A DNA stretch of 64,000 nt from Geobacter sp. UBA6151 (GTDB lineage: Bacteria; Desulfobacterota; Desulfuromonadia; Geobacterales; Pseudopelobacteraceae): NCBI GenBank assembly GCA_002423105.1, contig DIUT01000043.1, positions 84,942-148,941 of the forward strand, read 5' to 3'. Under the pieces are notes generated by a model. That model searched no databases, was not told where the DNA came from, and saw nothing but the letters and a program-made list of their open reading frames with translations. Both the position numbers and the translations under genes were made by a program. This document shows, in pieces, positions 22,580 to 30,483 of this stretch (positions are counted from its first letter, which is position 1; every line of letters starts with the position of its first letter).

Positions 22580-22669
22580 TTCGCCCGATGCCCACCGGTT
22601 CTTACAATGCCGAGCGCTTGTGTAGTTGAGTTCTGAAATGAAAGCGAAGATGCAGGGGCTGTTCCCGGT
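22580..22669 (+). pseudogene. 3'-terminal fragment of a metallophosphoesterase gene
   Basis: About 90 bp nearly identical to 26360-26450, the last 30 codons of the second metallophosphoesterase gene (RPMPTGSYNAE ... EMKAKMQGLFPV). Point changes introduce a stop within it. It starts immediately after the histidine-phosphatase stop codon, showing that a metallophosphoesterase copy once lay here. The remaining sequence to 22800 holds only scraps, including a short match to 21461-21480. Confidence 0.8.
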
Positions 22670-22808
22670 CGGCCTCCTGCAAACACAACCAAATGTGGGT
22701 GGAATCGCAGGGTAGTACTTTCTGTGGAGGATATGTGATTCAAGCTCGGTAAAGGTTGATGGCAACGGGACTACCTGACCACCCAGATACGCATAAAAGG
22801 AGTGAGCG

Positions 22809-24203
22809 ATGAAGAAAATATTCTTGATTTCGATTTTGGTCAGTGTCTCTCTGATGCTGTTATCTTGTGGCGGCAGCAGCGATCCGGCTCTGTACACCAT
22901 CACCGGCAAGGTTAGTAATCCAGATACCGGCGTCTTGGTCGGCGTGACCATGGAACTGGCTGGCGACCAGACCCGGACTGCCAGCACGGATGCCAATGGC
23001 AACTACAGCTTTAGCGTCCCCAATGGCGAGTACCGGGTAACGCCAACGCTGGGCAGTACCGCCTTCGAACCACTGGACAACGTGCTGGAGGTCAAAGATG
23101 CGCCAGTGAGCGGCATCGATTTTCTGGTGGTGGCACCCGTGACATCGCCGCAGGTGGCCAACACTTGGCGGGAGACCGGCTCCATGACCTACAAGCGAGG
23201 AATGCAAGCGGCAACCCTGCTCGCCGATGGCCGGGTGCTTGTTGTGGGAGGGCTCGGCAACAATGGTGGCACGCGTGCCAGCACCGAACTCTATGATCCG
23301 GCTAAAGGGAAATGGACGACGACGGGTTATATGAGCTACAAGCGTCAGGATCACACCGCAACCCGGCTGAACGGCGGAATGGTGCTCGTGTCGGGCGGAT
23401 TGTCTGAAAATAGTGTTGTTCGCGCCAGCGCAGAACTCTATGATCCCGCGACCGGCAAATGGACGCTGACAGTCCCTTTGAACTTTGCGCGCAGTTTCCA
23501 TACGTCAACCCTGCTGGCTGACGGCAAGGTACTCGTGACGGGCGGGGAGAATGGCTGGACTGCTACGTTTCTCGCACTCGCCAGCGCAGAGCTCTATGAC
23601 CCGGCTACCGGCAAATGGACGGTCACCGGTTCTCTGAACTACAAGCGGCGGTATCACACGGCCACCCTGTTGGCCGACGGCAGGATTTTGGTTGCGGGCG
23701 GAAATGATACCTCCAATACACTTGCCAGCGCTGAGATTTACGACCCGACCACTGGGCAATGGAGCGCCACAGGCGCGATGACCGACGAGCGCCAATCGCA
23801 TACGGCGACCTTGCTGGCCGATGGCAGGGTACTCGTTGTGGGCGGCTGGGATGCGAATTTTCTTGAAGTGACTGGCAGCGCAGAGATTTATGACCCCGGC
23901 ACCGGACTCTGGACGACGACAAACCCTTTAACCTACGCGCGCTCAGACCATAGCGCGACCCTGCTTGGCAACCACAAGCTACTTGTTACTGGCGGAGTGG
24001 GTTATGCCCTTCGAGCCAGTTCGGAGCTCTACGACCCAGTCACTGGAACATGGAGCACCGTTGGCGATTTGAAATACAAACGTACTCGCCATACTGCGAC
24101 CTTGCTCAACGATGGGACGGTGCTTGCCGCGGGGGGGACGCTAGTTGTTACTGATGCCGGGCCCGTGCGTGCCAGCGCAGAGTTGTTTTATCCGGGAAAT
24201 TGA
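22809..24203 (+). CDS. Lipoprotein with carboxypeptidase-regulatory-like domain and seven Kelch blades
   Basis: 464-aa lipoprotein (lipobox LLSC, Cys about 20). Residues about 30-110 are a transthyretin-like carboxypeptidase regulatory domain (ITGKV ... TDANGNYSFSVPNGEYRVTPT). Residues about 120-464 hold seven repeats with the pattern TGS(L/M)xYxRxxHTATLLxDGRVLVxGG ... SAELYDPxTGKW, which would close a seven-blade Kelch/galactose-oxidase-like propeller. Predicted to be exposed in the periplasm or on the outer membrane, possibly binding a glycan or protein. It is a paralogue of the gene at 30484. It lies between fragments of the phosphatase genes, so it was either inserted into or survived a tandem duplication. 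AAGGAG precedes the ATG. Confidence 0.83.
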   Translation: MKKIFLISILVSVSLMLLSCGGSSDPALYTITGKVSNPDTGVLVGVTMELAGDQTRTASTDANGNYSFSVPNGEYRVTPTLGSTAFEPLDNVLEVKDAPVSGIDFLVVAPVTSPQVANTWRETGSMTYKRGMQAATLLADGRVLVVGGLGNNGGTRASTELYDPAKGKWTTTGYMSYKRQDHTATRLNGGMVLVSGGLSENSVVRASAELYDPATGKWTLTVPLNFARSFHTSTLLADGKVLVTGGENGWTATFLALASAELYDPATGKWTVTGSLNYKRRYHTATLLADGRILVAGGNDTSNTLASAEIYDPTTGQWSATGAMTDERQSHTATLLADGRVLVVGGWDANFLEVTGSAEIYDPGTGLWTTTNPLTYARSDHSATLLGNHKLLVTGGVGYALRASSELYDPVTGTWSTVGDLKYKRTRHTATLLNDGTVLAAGGTLVVTDAGPVRASAELFYPGN

Positions 24204-24332
24204 TGGCTGATCGGCGGCGACCTTGATTCACTACATAAGGTTGTCCGTAAGTTGCAAAGCACTGGCGCTGTTCTTCGTTTTGCTTATGAAGCAGGCCCCG
24301 GCGGGTACGACATTTACCGCTCTCTGACAAAG

Positions 24333-24574
24333 CGATCAAACCGTAGCTCAAAACACCAGCAACTTTTTCTTTACCGGCGGCAGATTTTCCAACCAAACCG
24401 TGCTGGTGGCGTGGGAATCCGGGCATATCAGGCCGTTCATCAATGCCCTGATCAAAAGCTATGGCAGCAACCTGCCTCTTCTGGATACGACAGGTCCCCC
24501 AACTGGCGGCTGGCCATCTGCAGACTACGAGGATTGATTCTGCGAGTCTGCCGACAACGGCACCGCTATTTTAA
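24333..24574 (+). pseudogene. Degenerate 3' fragment of the histidine-phosphatase gene
   Basis: Closely matches 22273-22579 of the histidine-phosphatase lipoprotein gene, from the codons of DQTVAQN to its end, with scattered substitutions and a roughly 60-bp internal deletion after the codons for WP-x-ADYD. It ends 20 bp before the second metallophosphoesterase gene. The 390-bp stretch 24204-24593 contains only this fragment and the ribosome site AAAAGGAGATGAT of the next gene. Confidence 0.82.
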
Positions 24575-24593
24575 GTATAGAAAAGGAGATGAT

Positions 24594-26456
24594 ATGACTG
24601 ACAACGATTCAAAAATAGTTGGCGAAGTATCACGGCGGGATTTTATCAAATATACTGCCGGAACAGCAGCCTGCATATCACTGGGAAGTTTCAGCTATGG
24701 CTGTGGCAGCAACAGCAGCACACCTCAGGTTGCAGGTTATCCGATTGCTGCGGATATCAAGACAACTGCCGAGAGTACGGTCAGATTCAACAACATAACT
24801 CCGGCAAAAATTGTTGCTACGGATTTACAGAATGTTTCAGATTACGACAAGTACGGCTATGGCGTCTGGACCAAGGGGCCTGGCCTCGATAACGAGAAAC
24901 GCAACGATCTTATGGGTGTCGGATATGCGTATCCGTCATCCACCAAGTCAAAACAACTGCTGAGATTTTTCGCCATCACGGACATACATATCACTGATAA
25001 GGAATCCCCTTCCCAGGCGATTTATATGGAGCCACTCCTGGGTTGGGAGACGTCGACCTATTCTCCGACAATGCTGTATTCAACTCAGGTGCTGGATGCC
25101 GCCATCCAGACCGTAAACGGACTGCACAAGCAGGACCGGATCGATTTCGGCATATCGCTGGGGGATACCTGCAACAGCACCCAGTACAACGAACTCAGGT
25201 GGTATATCGATGTCATTGACGGCAAGGTTATTACCCCCAGCTCCGGTGCCCATGTGGGAGCCGACAGCATCGATTATCAAAAACCATTTAAAGCGGCAGG
25301 GCTCAATCCCGAGATCCTCTGGTATCAGACTATTGGCAACCACGATCACTTCTGGCTTGGCTCTATCCCGCTGGATACCGGTGACCTTGGCGATCTGCGC
25401 GGCAGTTATACCAGCAGTGAAGTAATTGCCCTGGGAAACACGCTCTATAACTCTGATAAAATTTACGACACAACTCCTCCGCTCTACTATATGGGGGTTA
25501 TTGATGGCTCCACCTCTACTGGCGCTATTGTAAAAGCTGGCAAAGTAGGAGATCCCGGCTTTACCTCGCCGCCCACGGTTGTACCTGACCATGACCGCCG
25601 CTCGTTGACCAGGTCTGAATGGGTGGGTGAGTTTTTCAAGACATCCACCAGCCCGACCGGCCATGGTTTCAATCTTGTTCCCCCTGGCCGTGAAAAAGGG
25701 TTTGCCTGCTACAGCTTTACTCCCAAGCCTTATTTTAAAGTCATTGTGCTGGACAACACCCAGCGTGAAGATGATGACTCCACCAAAATCCATGGTCACG
25801 GTTTTCTTGACCAGCCCCGCTGGAAATGGCTGAAAGCCGAACTTGCAGCCGGTGATGCCGCCGGTCAACTGATGATCATAGCCTGCCATATACCGATAGG
25901 CGTCCAGCCAAAGGATACGTTCATGGAGTGGTTTGATAATTCCGACAACCCATCCAGCATTCAAAATGCGGTGGACCTGTCGGGGTTGCTTGCCGAACTG
26001 CACAGTCATCCCAATCTGCTGATGTGGATAGCCGGTCATCGCCATGTCAATGTTGTCAAGGCGTTTGCAAGCGATGATGCCACCAAACCGGAACGGGGTT
26101 TCTGGCAGGTTGAAACCTCATCGTTCCGTGATTTCCCGCAGCAGTTGCGCACCTTTGATATCAAGCTGAACAGTGACTATTCCGTTTCAATCGTAACCAC
26201 CAACGTTGATCCGGCAGTCAAAGAGGGAACACCTGCGGCAAAAGCGCGCAAGTATGCCGTTGCGGCGATGCAGATAGTCAATTCTCCCAATATATACCAG
26301 GTTGATGCGCCACTTATTAATCCAGCGAATCAATTGGCAAATGGCACAGACCCGAGTATTCGCCCGATGCCGACCGGTTCGTATAATGCCGAGCTGTTTG
26401 TGCAGTTGAGCCCTGAAATGAAAGCGAAGATGCAGGGGCTGTTCCCGGTGCTGTAA
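24594..26456 (+). CDS. Tat-exported metallophosphoesterase, TIGR03768-like (copy 2)
   Basis: 620-aa paralogue of the 18792 gene, sharing the Tat signal SRRDFIKYTAGTAACIS almost residue for residue. The motifs TDIHITD, LGDTCN, GNHDHF, ACHIPIG and GHRHVNV are all intact, so it should be an active exported phosphoesterase. It is about 80 residues shorter, mainly through loss of N-terminal and internal loops. An open frame continues upstream of the ATG at 24594 but that part is the degenerate histidine-phosphatase fragment; AAAAGGAG before 24594 decides the start. The next gene starts 12 bp after its stop, suggesting an operon with the 26469 and 26929 genes. Confidence 0.88.
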   Translation: MTDNDSKIVGEVSRRDFIKYTAGTAACISLGSFSYGCGSNSSTPQVAGYPIAADIKTTAESTVRFNNITPAKIVATDLQNVSDYDKYGYGVWTKGPGLDNEKRNDLMGVGYAYPSSTKSKQLLRFFAITDIHITDKESPSQAIYMEPLLGWETSTYSPTMLYSTQVLDAAIQTVNGLHKQDRIDFGISLGDTCNSTQYNELRWYIDVIDGKVITPSSGAHVGADSIDYQKPFKAAGLNPEILWYQTIGNHDHFWLGSIPLDTGDLGDLRGSYTSSEVIALGNTLYNSDKIYDTTPPLYYMGVIDGSTSTGAIVKAGKVGDPGFTSPPTVVPDHDRRSLTRSEWVGEFFKTSTSPTGHGFNLVPPGREKGFACYSFTPKPYFKVIVLDNTQREDDDSTKIHGHGFLDQPRWKWLKAELAAGDAAGQLMIIACHIPIGVQPKDTFMEWFDNSDNPSSIQNAVDLSGLLAELHSHPNLLMWIAGHRHVNVVKAFASDDATKPERGFWQVETSSFRDFPQQLRTFDIKLNSDYSVSIVTTNVDPAVKEGTPAAKARKYAVAAMQIVNSPNIYQVDAPLINPANQLANGTDPSIRPMPTGSYNAELFVQLSPEMKAKMQGLFPVL

Positions 26457-26468
26457 AGGAGAATAGAT

Positions 26469-26918
26469 ATGAATGCTGTGATTAACTCCTTGAAACTGAC
26501 GCTATTGGTTGTGGTAACCGGACTGTTCCTTTGCAATGCTGCGTTTGCCGATGAAAACGATTTCAGGTGCCTCAAATCCATTGGCCTCAAGAATCCGGTA
26601 CGACTTCAGTTTACCTTCCGGGCTGATAAGGATGACCTGGGGTACGTCACCTACCAGCGGGGCAGCGGTCGCATTCAGGTAAAGAAAATCAGCGAAAAGG
26701 AGCTGCGACGGGTGCCTGGCGGCAGGCCAAGCGAGTTTGAAATGACCTGGGAGGAGGTCACCCCGGAAGGCCCTGGCGGTCGTTATGTCATGGTCAGCCA
26801 GGGAGCACGGTTGTACGATTTTAAATACAGAGGGAGGAAAGACGGCAAGGTGCTGAAGTTTGAAGAAGATGTTGAGGTGTTCACCGAGAAGGGTTGTAAC
26901 TGGGCCAGGCAAAATTAA
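26469..26918 (+). CDS. Small secreted protein of unknown function
   Basis: 149 aa with a clear Sec signal (LLVVVTGLFLCNAAFA, cut before DEN). The mature 120 residues are charged and beta-rich, with single cysteines near each end (FRCLKS and KGCNW) that could pair. The strands LQFTFRADKDDLGYVTYQRG and VSQGARLYDFKYRGRKDGKVLKFEED suggest a small lipocalin or barrel, but no family is recognised. It starts 12 bp after the metallophosphoesterase stop and ends 10 bp before the acid phosphatase start, so it belongs to a three-gene phosphatase transcript. Confidence 0.75.
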   Translation: MNAVINSLKLTLLVVVTGLFLCNAAFADENDFRCLKSIGLKNPVRLQFTFRADKDDLGYVTYQRGSGRIQVKKISEKELRRVPGGRPSEFEMTWEEVTPEGPGGRYVMVSQGARLYDFKYRGRKDGKVLKFEEDVEVFTEKGCNWARQN

Positions 26919-26928
26919 GGGAGATGAT

Positions 26929-27786
26929 ATGAGGGTGAACGCTACGAACAGAAGTGGATTGGGCAGAATCTTTCCGATCCTGATAATCATGGCAATCATA
27001 GCAGGTTGTGCTGGCCTCGATCAGCCGAGCAAACCTGCTTTGGTGCCTGAGTTTGTGCCGGGCTTACTCCAGGGCTATCTGCCCCTTGAATCGCACCCGA
27101 ACAGCCTTGCCTTGCTTCCACCACCGCCTGCCATGGGTTCAGCGGCCAGGGCTCAAGATGAAGAGATCAGCAAGAGAAGTTTTGTACTGCGCGATACACA
27201 ACGCTGGTTACTCGCAACGGCTGACGCCGATCTGTCATTCCCCCATGCGGCCGGCACATTTTCCTGCGCATTGAACGCCCCCATCACCGAAGCGGATACG
27301 CCGCATTTGTATATGCTGCTGCGGCGAACCCTGACAGATGTCGGGCATTCCACCTACGCCGCAAAGAACCACTACCAGCGCACGCGCCCATTTTTGTGGA
27401 ATAATGAACCTATCTGCACGCCACATGACAGAGCGTTTCTGGTTAAGGACGGTTCTTATCCGTCCGGACATACGGCAATCGGCTGGGGTTGGGCGCTCAT
27501 CCTTTCCGAGATTTCTCCTGCCGAGACCAAGGCCATCCTGGCGCGCGGTCTGGCTTTTGGAGAGAGTCGCAATGTCTGTAACGCCCATTGGCACAGCGAC
27601 GTTGTTCAGGGCCGCGTCATAGCTGCCGGTGCTGTAGCCCGGCTGCACGCTGATCCTGCGTTTCTGGCTGATCTCAGGTCCGCCACGGCCGAGCTTGCCG
27701 CCGTCCGTAAAAGGGACCTTAAACCCATACGCGATTGCAATGCGGAAGCCGCGGCGCTGGCCATAAAACCGTCACTGGCCCAATGA
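26929..27786 (+). CDS. Class A non-specific acid phosphatase (PAP2/PhoN family), lipoprotein
   Basis: 285-aa exported acid phosphatase. The signal ends in IIAGC (Cys about 27), indicating a lipid anchor. The three PAP2 signatures are complete: K146-x6-R153-P154, P178-S179-G180-H181, and S213-R214-x5-H220-x3-D224. The spacing and the HTAIGWGWAL segment match bacterial class A acid phosphatases (PhoN/PhoC type), which release phosphate from a range of phosphomonoesters in the periplasm. The ATG at 26929 has GGGAGATGAT upstream; the longer open frame overlapping the previous gene is not needed. It is the last gene before the conserved sigma-54 promoter module at 27809. Confidence 0.9.
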   Translation: MRVNATNRSGLGRIFPILIIMAIIAGCAGLDQPSKPALVPEFVPGLLQGYLPLESHPNSLALLPPPPAMGSAARAQDEEISKRSFVLRDTQRWLLATADADLSFPHAAGTFSCALNAPITEADTPHLYMLLRRTLTDVGHSTYAAKNHYQRTRPFLWNNEPICTPHDRAFLVKDGSYPSGHTAIGWGWALILSEISPAETKAILARGLAFGESRNVCNAHWHSDVVQGRVIAAGAVARLHADPAFLADLRSATAELAAVRKRDLKPIRDCNAEAAALAIKPSLAQ

Positions 27787-27808
27787 GCAGCAGTGTACAG
27801 GATAAACT

Positions 27809-27823
27809 GCCAACGGAGTTGGC
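27809..27823. promoter_or_regulatory. GCCAAC-N3-GTTGGC palindrome, module copy 1
   Basis: GCCAACGGAGTTGGC is a perfect 6-3-6 palindrome, followed by a half site GTTGGT at 27838. It is 79 bp upstream of the -24 GG of the sigma-54 promoter at 27885. The same arrangement recurs at 34019, 38795 and 57702, while the sequence between the elements has diverged most in this copy. It is probably a binding site for an NtrC-type activator. Confidence 0.65.
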
Positions 27824-27884
27824 GGTAGCGGGTATAAGTTGGTAGTATGTGGTTATATAATCTGCTGAATTTATTGAAATAATG

Positions 27885-27903
27885 CTTGGCATATATGCTG
27901 CAA
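27885..27903 (+). promoter_or_regulatory. Sigma-54 promoter, module copy 1
   Basis: CTTGGCATATATGCTGCAA: -24 box TTGGCAT, GG at 27888 and GC at 27900 (10 bp between), -12 box CTGCA. It matches the sigma-54 consensus TGGCAY-N-TTGCW well and lies 54 bp ahead of the ATG at 27939. Confidence 0.75.
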
Positions 27904-27938
27904 ATTGTATGGGTAAGTTAATACATGGGGGTGCTCAA

Positions 27939-28328
27939 ATGATAAAGCTTGTACTGGTTATGACAATGGCAATTTCTCTGATGACAATGGTGTCGTTCTC
28001 GTATGCTTCCTGGAAAGTTGAGATTGATAACAGTTCTTGCAGGCAAGACGTAGTGGTAGAAGTGACGGGTGACCACCTTTTCTGGAAGCAGGTTGATTGC
28101 ACGCTAACAGTTCCTGCGGGGAAGGTCAAAACCTGTACTATGCCTGGTGGTATCTGCCCTAGATCCGTAAAGGTTATGGGGTCGGGCACCAACAAAACTT
28201 TGGGCAAAGGGTTTTTTGACGAAAATCATGTAACCGTCTGTAGGGATGAAATTGTTAGATTGCACCACACGACACCTTTAGATGGCCTTTTAGATGGCTG
28301 TAGGATGATAGATCCGATTTTTCCTTAA
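27939..28328 (+). CDS. Small cysteine-containing secreted protein
   Basis: 129 aa with a Sec signal peptide (VLVMTMAISLMTMVSFSYA). The mature part has six cysteines (SSCRQD, DCTLT, TCTMPGGIC, VCRDE, GCRM), so disulfides are likely. There is no recognisable family. It starts at the ATG after GGGGGTG; the upstream open frame covers the promoter and is not coding. It is expressed from the same sigma-54 module as the DUF1566 genes but shares no sequence with them, which suggests that the promoter module rather than the product is the common feature. The REP-type transposase element begins 19 bp after its stop. Confidence 0.7.
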   Translation: MIKLVLVMTMAISLMTMVSFSYASWKVEIDNSSCRQDVVVEVTGDHLFWKQVDCTLTVPAGKVKTCTMPGGICPRSVKVMGSGTNKTLGKGFFDENHVTVCRDEIVRLHHTTPLDGLLDGCRMIDPIFP

Positions 28329-28346
28329 TAGATTGTGGGTCGGGGC

Positions 28347-28369
28347 GGGTCAGGCCTTGAAGATTTGAA
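28347..28369 (+). repeat. Left 23-bp terminal inverted repeat of RAYT element
   Basis: Begins GGGTCAGGCCTTGAAG and is identical over 23 bp to the reverse complement of 29331-29353. The match ends at both sides of the 23 bp. Confidence 0.9.
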
Positions 28370-28390
28370 GATTGGCGGTAACATTTTGTC

Positions 28391-29350
28391 ATGCCACGAA
28401 AACCACGTATTCATGAACCAGGAGCGGTCTACCACGTAATCCTCCGTGGTAACGCCCGGCAGGTGATCTTTACTGATGATCGGGACCGCATTCGTTTCTA
28501 CGACATCCTTCAGAAATCGTGTGAGCGATTCCGACATCGCATTCTTGCCTTCTGCTTGATGAGCAACCACGTCCACCTCGCAGTCCAGGTTGGCGACATC
28601 CCACTGTCACGGGTCATGCAGAACATATCGCTGCGATATACCCAGTGGTTCAACTGGCGACACAAGAAATGCGGGCACGTCTTCCAAGGAAGATACAAGG
28701 CAGTTATGGTCGATGCAGATTCGTACCTTCTGGAGTTGACAGCATACATACATTTGAATCCCGTTCGTGCGGGAATTGTCGAGCAACCTGAGCAGCATCG
28801 CTGGAGCAGTCACAGGCCATATCTGGGGAAAGAGAAGATCGAATGGCTGGAGCCGGCACCTGTTCTATCTCAATTTTCCGCAAAAACCGGCAAGTCTTGC
28901 TCAATGTTTGCTACGTTCGTCGCTGAGAGGACTACCGAGGGACGCAGGGGAGAATTTCACGGCGAGAAGACCCTGGATAATCGTCTCTTCGGAACTGATC
29001 AATTCATTGAGGAGATTCTCATTCAGGCACAATCGCCTTCGGAGCACAAGCCGAACGTAGCAACAGTCTTGGATGCGGTGACAAGACTGTACCGTCTGAG
29101 CACCGCGCAACTGGCAGCTCCGGGACAGGAGCGAACGGCGTCAGAGGCACGTGGCCTTGCCGCATGGGCGACACGGGAGCTAAGCAGTGGAACGCTTGCT
29201 GAACTGGCTTCGACGCTTAAACGAAATGCGTCCACTCTGACTTGTGCAGTAACACGGCTGGAGAACAGGCTAGAAAGGGATTCGGATTTGGCCGAAAAGG
29301 TCGAGAAACTGAAGCGGGATTTGCACGAAGTTCAAATCTTCAAGGCCTGA
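28391..29350 (+). CDS. REP-associated tyrosine transposase (Y1/HUH family)
   Basis: 319-aa HUH-type single-strand transposase. Residues 1-130 hold the Y1_Tnp/IS200-like domain: the start RKPRIHEPGAVYHVILRGN, the metal-binding H60-V-H62 (MSNHVHLAVQ), and the candidate nucleophile Y112 in SYLLELTAYIHLNPVRAG. This HLNPVRA block is typical of RAYTs rather than of IS200/IS605 proteins. The C-terminal 150 residues carry a DnaA/HTH-like region (ATVLDAVTRLY ... LAAWATRELSSGTLAELA) used for DNA binding in long RAYTs. No frameshift is seen, so it may be functional. RAYTs move or maintain REP hairpins; here only the flanking inverted repeats are visible. Confidence 0.9.
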   Translation: MPRKPRIHEPGAVYHVILRGNARQVIFTDDRDRIRFYDILQKSCERFRHRILAFCLMSNHVHLAVQVGDIPLSRVMQNISLRYTQWFNWRHKKCGHVFQGRYKAVMVDADSYLLELTAYIHLNPVRAGIVEQPEQHRWSSHRPYLGKEKIEWLEPAPVLSQFSAKTGKSCSMFATFVAERTTEGRRGEFHGEKTLDNRLFGTDQFIEEILIQAQSPSEHKPNVATVLDAVTRLYRLSTAQLAAPGQERTASEARGLAAWATRELSSGTLAELASTLKRNASTLTCAVTRLENRLERDSDLAEKVEKLKRDLHEVQIFKA

Positions 29351-29353
29351 CCC
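29331..29353 (-). repeat. Right 23-bp terminal inverted repeat of RAYT element
   Basis: Exact reverse complement of 28347-28369, and includes the transposase stop codon at 29348. Confidence 0.9.
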
Positions 29354-29391
29354 AAATAACTCTTAACGATTTCAATCAAAAGGAGATGTTC

Positions 29392-30471
29392 ATGAAAACC
29401 ACAGGTATCGGCTTTATGCTCACACTGCTTGCCTGCTGTCTGCTTGTTGCCGGGTGCGGAAGCAGCAGCAACACGTCCACGTCCACGGCCATTGATTATG
29501 CAAAGACCGCCAACTGGCTGTCCGTGCCCTCACAGCTTGATCCCTTTAAAAATGTCGATGTATTCTACGTCTATCCGACCACGTACTTTGCCGGCACTGG
29601 AGATCCGGTTATCGGCCAGATAGACAACGCCAACATGGTGGCCGGTGCAAAATCATGGTTTCAGAGACAGGCCACCGCCTTTGCCACGGTCGGCAATATC
29701 TACGCCCCCTACTATCGGCAGGCAGATGCCTTCTACACGCTGGCTTTGCCGACTGCAGACGCAGTTTATGACTTTATCGGCGGGACAACAGCCACGGATG
29801 TCACCGCAGCGTTCGATTATTACATCAAAAATTACAACAACAACCGGCCGTTCATCCTTGTGGGTCATTCCCAGGGTTCAACCGTAGTCGCGCTTCTGCT
29901 GCAAAACTACATGAAAGCCAATCCAAGCGTCTATCAGAGGATGATTGCCGCCTACGCCATCGGCTGGTCCTTCACCCAGGACTACTTCGACCGCAACCCC
30001 CATCTGAAATTCGCCCAGGGTCCGGATGACACCGGTGTTGTTATCTCATACAACACCCAAAGCCCCTCCTTTACCGGCAGAAACCCCGTGGTCTTCCCCG
30101 GTGCCATGGCGATCAACCCCATCTCCTGGACCAGAACGACCACCCCGGCACCAGCCTCAGCCAATGTCGGCTCGCTGCGCCTGTTCGATGCAACGGCAAC
30201 GGCCCCGTTTTTCCAGGGCGATGTCATGATCCCCGTGCAGACAGTAGCCGGTTATGCAGATGCGCAAATCGCCGCAATCAATCCGCTCACCAGCGCACTT
30301 GACCCCAATTCCGCAACAAATGTGCTCCTGTGTTCCTCTGTGGACCCGGCAACGATCAAACGACCGAGCCCTGTCGGGCCCGGCTTTTACCACACCTATG
30401 ACTACGCATTCTATTACAGCAACCTTGCCGCCAACGCTGCCAACCGCGTTGCCAGGTTTCTCAACCCCTAA
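29392..30471 (+). CDS. DUF3089 alpha/beta-hydrolase lipoprotein (copy 1)
   Basis: 359-aa lipoprotein with signal LACCLLVAGC (Cys22). The DUF3089 fold is an alpha/beta hydrolase: VDVFYVYPTTY near the start, then the nucleophile elbow GHSQGS with S160 in FILVGHSQGS, and a late HTYDYAFYYSNLAANA segment supplying a histidine. Esterase or lipase activity is likely; the substrate is unknown. The ATG at 29392 has AAGGAG upstream and begins 39 bp after the RAYT right repeat; the longer frame reads through the transposase and is not used. The paralogue is at 32622. The Kelch lipoprotein gene begins 12 bp after its stop, so the two are probably co-expressed. Confidence 0.85.
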   Translation: MKTTGIGFMLTLLACCLLVAGCGSSSNTSTSTAIDYAKTANWLSVPSQLDPFKNVDVFYVYPTTYFAGTGDPVIGQIDNANMVAGAKSWFQRQATAFATVGNIYAPYYRQADAFYTLALPTADAVYDFIGGTTATDVTAAFDYYIKNYNNNRPFILVGHSQGSTVVALLLQNYMKANPSVYQRMIAAYAIGWSFTQDYFDRNPHLKFAQGPDDTGVVISYNTQSPSFTGRNPVVFPGAMAINPISWTRTTTPAPASANVGSLRLFDATATAPFFQGDVMIPVQTVAGYADAQIAAINPLTSALDPNSATNVLLCSSVDPATIKRPSPVGPGFYHTYDYAFYYSNLAANAANRVARFLNP

Positions 30472-30483
30472 AGGAGAACTACC

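Larger units (their letters stand above)
28347..29353 (+). mobile_element. RAYT (REP-associated tyrosine transposase) element
   Basis: About 1.0-kb unit consisting of one transposase gene (28391-29350) bounded by a perfect 23-bp inverted repeat, 28347-28369 and 29331-29353. The right repeat overlaps the last codons and stop of the gene. No target duplication is evident. It sits between the small secreted protein gene and the first DUF3089 lipoprotein gene. Confidence 0.8.

Noticed and set aside
25080..26045. Minus-strand open frame over the second metallophosphoesterase gene
   Set aside because: Antisense to an intact Tat phosphoesterase; a similar shadow exists in copy 1.
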